Under the pieces are notes generated by a model. It did no database searches. It was given only the letters and a program-made list of their open reading frames with translations, and was not told where the DNA came from. Below are positions 5,579 through 7,902 of a DNA stretch of 7,902 nt, piece after piece (positions within the stretch are counted from its first letter, which is position 1; every line of letters begins with the position of its first letter). The DNA is from Verrucomicrobia bacterium UBA4286 (GTDB taxonomy: Bacteria > Verrucomicrobiota > Kiritimatiellia > RFP12 > UBA1067): NCBI GenBank assembly GCA_002395905.1, contig DGVK01000091.1, positions 1 to 7,902 of the forward strand, written 5' to 3'. Made by a program: the position numbers and the translations under genes.

Positions 5579-6600
5579 GCCCTCTCCACCGCCTCCAGCC
5601 AGACCTTCGCCCTCGCCTGCGGCGTCCACGCCTCATGCGCCGCCTTCGCACCAGAGCGCAGGCGCGCCATGAAACCACCGTCGTTCGACATGCGCTCAAG
5701 TATATCCGCCAGACCCTTCGCATCGCGGCGCCCGAAAACGCACCCGCATCCGAAAAGTTCAACGAGCCATTTCGCGCCCATACCGTCCGACACTGCGACA
5801 GGCAGTCCGGCGTGGATCGCGTCATTGACTCTCATTCCCCAGGGTTCGCAGATTCCGCACGCGACGAGAACGTCCGCCCAGTCGTAGAGACGCGCCAGCT
5901 CGTTGGCCGGCGTCATTCCCCCGGTGCGCCTCAACTCTACGGGGATCCCGCGGTCTTTCAAGATGCCGACGGCCTTTTCCAGCGTTGCAACATCTCTATA
6001 CGGAGCCTCGCCGCCTGTGTGCAGAACACGCAGCGGCGCGCCTCTGCCTCCGGTTCGCTCCGCGAATGTCCCGTCCGCCACGCTCGCATAGCCGAACGGC
6101 ACTATCCGCTCGCGCGCCCAGCCGAGGCGCACGAGTCTTCCGGTTCCCTTCGTCCCGCTTGCGTTCAGAAATACGTCTGCGCAGCGCGCGACGCGCCCGA
6201 CCTTCCACGGCAGGACGAACCTGTAGTATGCGCGCTTCAGAACGGCTTTCACGCCGACGCACATCTCGCACGGAGCCTCGGCGTTGACGACAACCTTCGC
6301 GCCGCCAAGCTTGGCCTCGAGTATCAACCTGCGCCACACCGCCGAGTTCTGGTAGACGCAAAAAACGTGCACCGAACCTTTCCCGCCGTGCGCCGACAGC
6401 ACCGCGCGCCCCTTTTCAAGGTCGTCGCCTATGCGCTCGTACTCCAGCCCGCGCATTTTGCGCCCGCCGGACACAGGCATCACATCCCAAAGGCACATCG
6501 CAACCTTCACGTCGCGCGACTCCGCCAGCCGCTTGATCTCCGCGAACAGTGCGGCGTTGCTCCTGCACTCGCTGTGCGCCCAGACGACCAGTTCCTTCAT
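5575..6600 (-). CDS. GT4-like glycosyltransferase with E-x7-D motif
   Basis: A predicted glycosyltransferase of 341 residues. It would act on the cytoplasmic face of the membrane in polysaccharide assembly; donor and acceptor are unknown. The C-terminal GT-B half has VLHTGGEAPYRDVATLEKAV (192-211) and the block CGICEPWGMRVNDAIHAGLP (248-267). The usual second glutamate of the GT4 E-x7-E motif is aspartate here (E252, D260). The N-terminal half is cysteine- and tryptophan-containing and diverged. The frame stays open to 6801, but ATG at 6600 is chosen. It overlaps the GT25 stop as ATGA, is preceded by GGAGG (6610-6614) with a 9-nt spacer, and the residues upstream in this frame are arginine-rich out-of-frame translation of the GT25 gene. 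Family assignment is good and exact activity open. Confidence 0.82.
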   Translation of the reverse strand: MKELVVWAHSECRSNAALFAEIKRLAESRDVKVAMCLWDVMPVSGGRKMRGLEYERIGDDLEKGRAVLSAHGGKGSVHVFCVYQNSAVWRRLILEAKLGGAKVVVNAEAPCEMCVGVKAVLKRAYYRFVLPWKVGRVARCADVFLNASGTKGTGRLVRLGWARERIVPFGYASVADGTFAERTGGRGAPLRVLHTGGEAPYRDVATLEKAVGILKDRGIPVELRRTGGMTPANELARLYDWADVLVACGICEPWGMRVNDAIHAGLPVAVSDGMGAKWLVELFGCGCVFGRRDAKGLADILERMSNDGGFMARLRSGAKAAHEAWTPQARAKVWLEAVERA

Positions 6601-7352
6601 TTTGCGCAACCTCCCGTAATCACGAAGTCCAGCGTCTTGCCGACGGCGCGAAGCGCCTTGTGTGCGACGCGCCGCGACACGGACATGTCCTTGACAAAGA
6701 CTGTTCCGCGCTCCCTCGTGTCGGACTCGTACGCCGAGCCCCACGGCTCGCTCCCGTACTCCGCCTGTCCACACACCGCCGGACGCGCCGCATACAGCCA
6801 AATCCCGGCGGTCTTAGTCCAGCGCACCCACTCGTCCACAGGCGCGGGGAATGGGCTGGTGGTCTTTAGCATCGCCGCAGCCGCCCTCCTGTCAAGAATG
6901 TATCCACCGGTAGAAGTCGCCCATGGTATACGCACAAAAGACCCGGGTTCCGGCTCAACCAACGGAGCCGGGACGAACGGTGTAAGAACGATCGCTCGCG
7001 CCTCTTTCCCCTCCATGACAAATCTTTCCGCCGCGTCGAGCGCAGCCGGGAAGCCGTCCGTAGGCGATACATCGTCCTCCAGCACGCACGCGCATGGTTC
7101 ATCCAGTTCGAGAAATTTGCGCCATGTCTCGCGATGTGACAGCGCGCATCCTATCTCCCCCGCGCGAGGGAGGCTCCCTTTGGCGCACCACCACCTGAAG
7201 CGGTTCGCCGCCTTTCTGCGCTCGCCGTCGGAGAGCCTCGCGCCGTCCACCGCCTCGATACGCTCGAACTTCACGCCGAGCGCATCGAGCCGGCGGGCCA
7301 TCGTCGCCATACGCTCCGCGCGTCTGGCCAGATTTATGACAAACACCCTCAT
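6597..7352 (-). CDS. Glycosyltransferase family 25 (LPS-type)
   Basis: A 251-residue protein matching GT25, the family of LPS/LOS glycosyltransferases such as LgtB, many of which transfer galactose. The start MRVFVINLARRAERM is the family signature, followed by FERIEAVDG (29-37), GCALSH (68-73), the metal/donor-binding CVLEDDV (89-95, Glu92-Asp93-Asp94) and GGYILDRRAA (149-158). Length is normal for the family, and no signal or membrane segment is seen, consistent with cytoplasmic-face action. ATG at 7352 overlaps the flippase stop as ATGA and has a strong GGAGG (7361-7365) with an 8-nt spacer. Sugar donor and linkage cannot be read from sequence. Confidence 0.93.
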   Translation of the reverse strand: MRVFVINLARRAERMATMARRLDALGVKFERIEAVDGARLSDGERRKAANRFRWWCAKGSLPRAGEIGCALSHRETWRKFLELDEPCACVLEDDVSPTDGFPAALDAAERFVMEGKEARAIVLTPFVPAPLVEPEPGSFVRIPWATSTGGYILDRRAAAAMLKTTSPFPAPVDEWVRWTKTAGIWLYAARPAVCGQAEYGSEPWGSAYESDTRERGTVFVKDMSVSRRVAHKALRAVGKTLDFVITGGCAK

Positions 7353-7902
7353 GCCCCATTCCTCCGACGCAGCCGCAACGCGATGCTTGCGGCAACCGCC
7401 GCCTCTACCGCGTCACCGGCGGCTTTCACCCAGCACAGCCGCTCAATACCGCCAGCCGGCGATTCTGACGCGAACCACACCCCCGCCGCAAGCAGCGCGA
7501 ACTGCACGGGACGCTTCACGACATCTCCGAGAAGGATGAGATCACTGCGCCCCTTGGCGCTTGTATAGCGCATCGAAACGTTCGACACCGGGGAAAAGAA
7601 CACTCCAAGTGCGAGAATTCTCATGTACGGGACGCACCCGACCCACGCCTCGCCGAGCACGAAAGCCGTTATTTCGCGCCCGAAAACGCATAGCACCGCC
7701 AGCGCCGGCCACAACATGAGAGCGTTGAGAACCATGTACCTGCGCGCGCTCCCTTTCCCGCGCGCCATCCCCGGCAAAGCCACGCGAGCGACCGACTCGT
7801 TCGCCGCCTCGGCCGGAAGCGCCGCCCAACGCTGGGCGCGCGTGAACAAACCAACAGACGCCGGTGCGAAGAGCCTTCCGATCGTAAGCTGGAACGCATT
7901 GG
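7349..7902 (-). CDS. Polysaccharide flippase, Wzx/MOP family (5' partial)
   Basis: Only the last 184 or so residues are in the window; the frame is open to the right edge. The visible start, AFQLTIGRLFAPASVGLFTRAQRWAALPAEAANESVARVALPG, matches the middle of WzxC-like polysaccharide transporters, which have G-R-x-x-x-x-x-x-x-G-x-x-x-R-A followed by a LP segment. Four or so hydrophobic helices follow, near YMVLNALMLWPALAVLCVFG, ILALGVFFSPVSNVSM, PVQFALLAAGVWFA and AAGDAVEAAVAASIAL. Such proteins flip undecaprenyl-linked oligosaccharides across the inner membrane. A TTG at 7849 could be read as a start but lies inside the conserved region, so it is not the real one. It is the first visible gene of the operon; others may lie upstream. 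Confidence 0.88.
   Translation of the reverse strand, partial: NAFQLTIGRLFAPASVGLFTRAQRWAALPAEAANESVARVALPGMARGKGSARRYMVLNALMLWPALAVLCVFGREITAFVLGEAWVGCVPYMRILALGVFFSPVSNVSMRYTSAKGRSDLILLGDVVKRPVQFALLAAGVWFASESPAGGIERLCWVKAAGDAVEAAVAASIALRLRRRNGA

Noticed and set aside
5635..7539. 634-codon plus-strand open frame
   Set aside because: It is antisense to three minus-strand genes with clear family motifs (GT4, GT25, flippase), has low-complexity Arg/Ala/Pro composition and no recognisable domain.
1..7902. CRISPR array, insertion sequence or transposase
   Set aside because: No regularly spaced repeats, terminal inverted repeats or transposase/Cas motifs were seen; the only exact repeat noticed is the two-copy 21-bp promoter element.

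Overview
The window reads as a chromosomal segment of a high-GC bacterium, most plausibly from the PVC group (Kiritimatiellota, Lentisphaerota, Verrucomicrobiota or Planctomycetota). The main clue is the first gene, a haem-c-binding beta-propeller protein of the HzsA-related type, which is most familiar from that group. The assignment is an inference and nothing here fixes the genus.

Layout. Bases 1-1686 (+) hold the 3' part of the HzsA-related gene. It meets a minus-strand tRNA unit (tRNA-Leu GAG then tRNA-Tyr GTA) head-on, and one compact hairpin with A and T tracts between them can stop transcription from both sides. Upstream of the tRNAs on the minus strand lies a gene for an HU-family DNA-binding protein with its own promoter, 5'-leader hairpin and intrinsic terminator. 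From 2423 to the right edge runs a minus-strand polysaccharide operon of six tightly coupled genes. In order of transcription they are a Wzx/MOP-type flippase (5' end outside the window), a GT25 glycosyltransferase, a GT4 glycosyltransferase, an FkbH-like HAD-IIIC protein, a NodB-type (CE4) deacetylase and a second GT4 glycosyltransferase. Neighbouring genes overlap by 4 nt (ATGA or GTGA) except the FkbH/CE4 pair, which overlaps by 20 nt.

How the genes work together (inference). The glycosyltransferases would build a lipid-linked oligosaccharide, the CE4 protein would deacetylate it or a related substrate, the FkbH-like protein would supply an unusual activated substituent, and the flippase would carry the product across the inner membrane. 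This fits O-antigen, capsule or exopolysaccharide synthesis. The HU and tRNA genes are an independent housekeeping block.

Most interesting signals. (1) A 21-bp perfect repeat lies at the same place in two promoters, those of the tRNA unit and of HU. Its end forms the -35 box, exactly 17 bp from a good -10 box in each case, so it looks like a recurring upstream promoter or operator element. (2) At the tRNA copy, the T tract of the HU terminator is the distal part of that same element. (3) The FkbH-like protein has a cysteine-rich N-terminal extension and sits in a flippase/glycosyltransferase operon with no acyl carrier protein in view.
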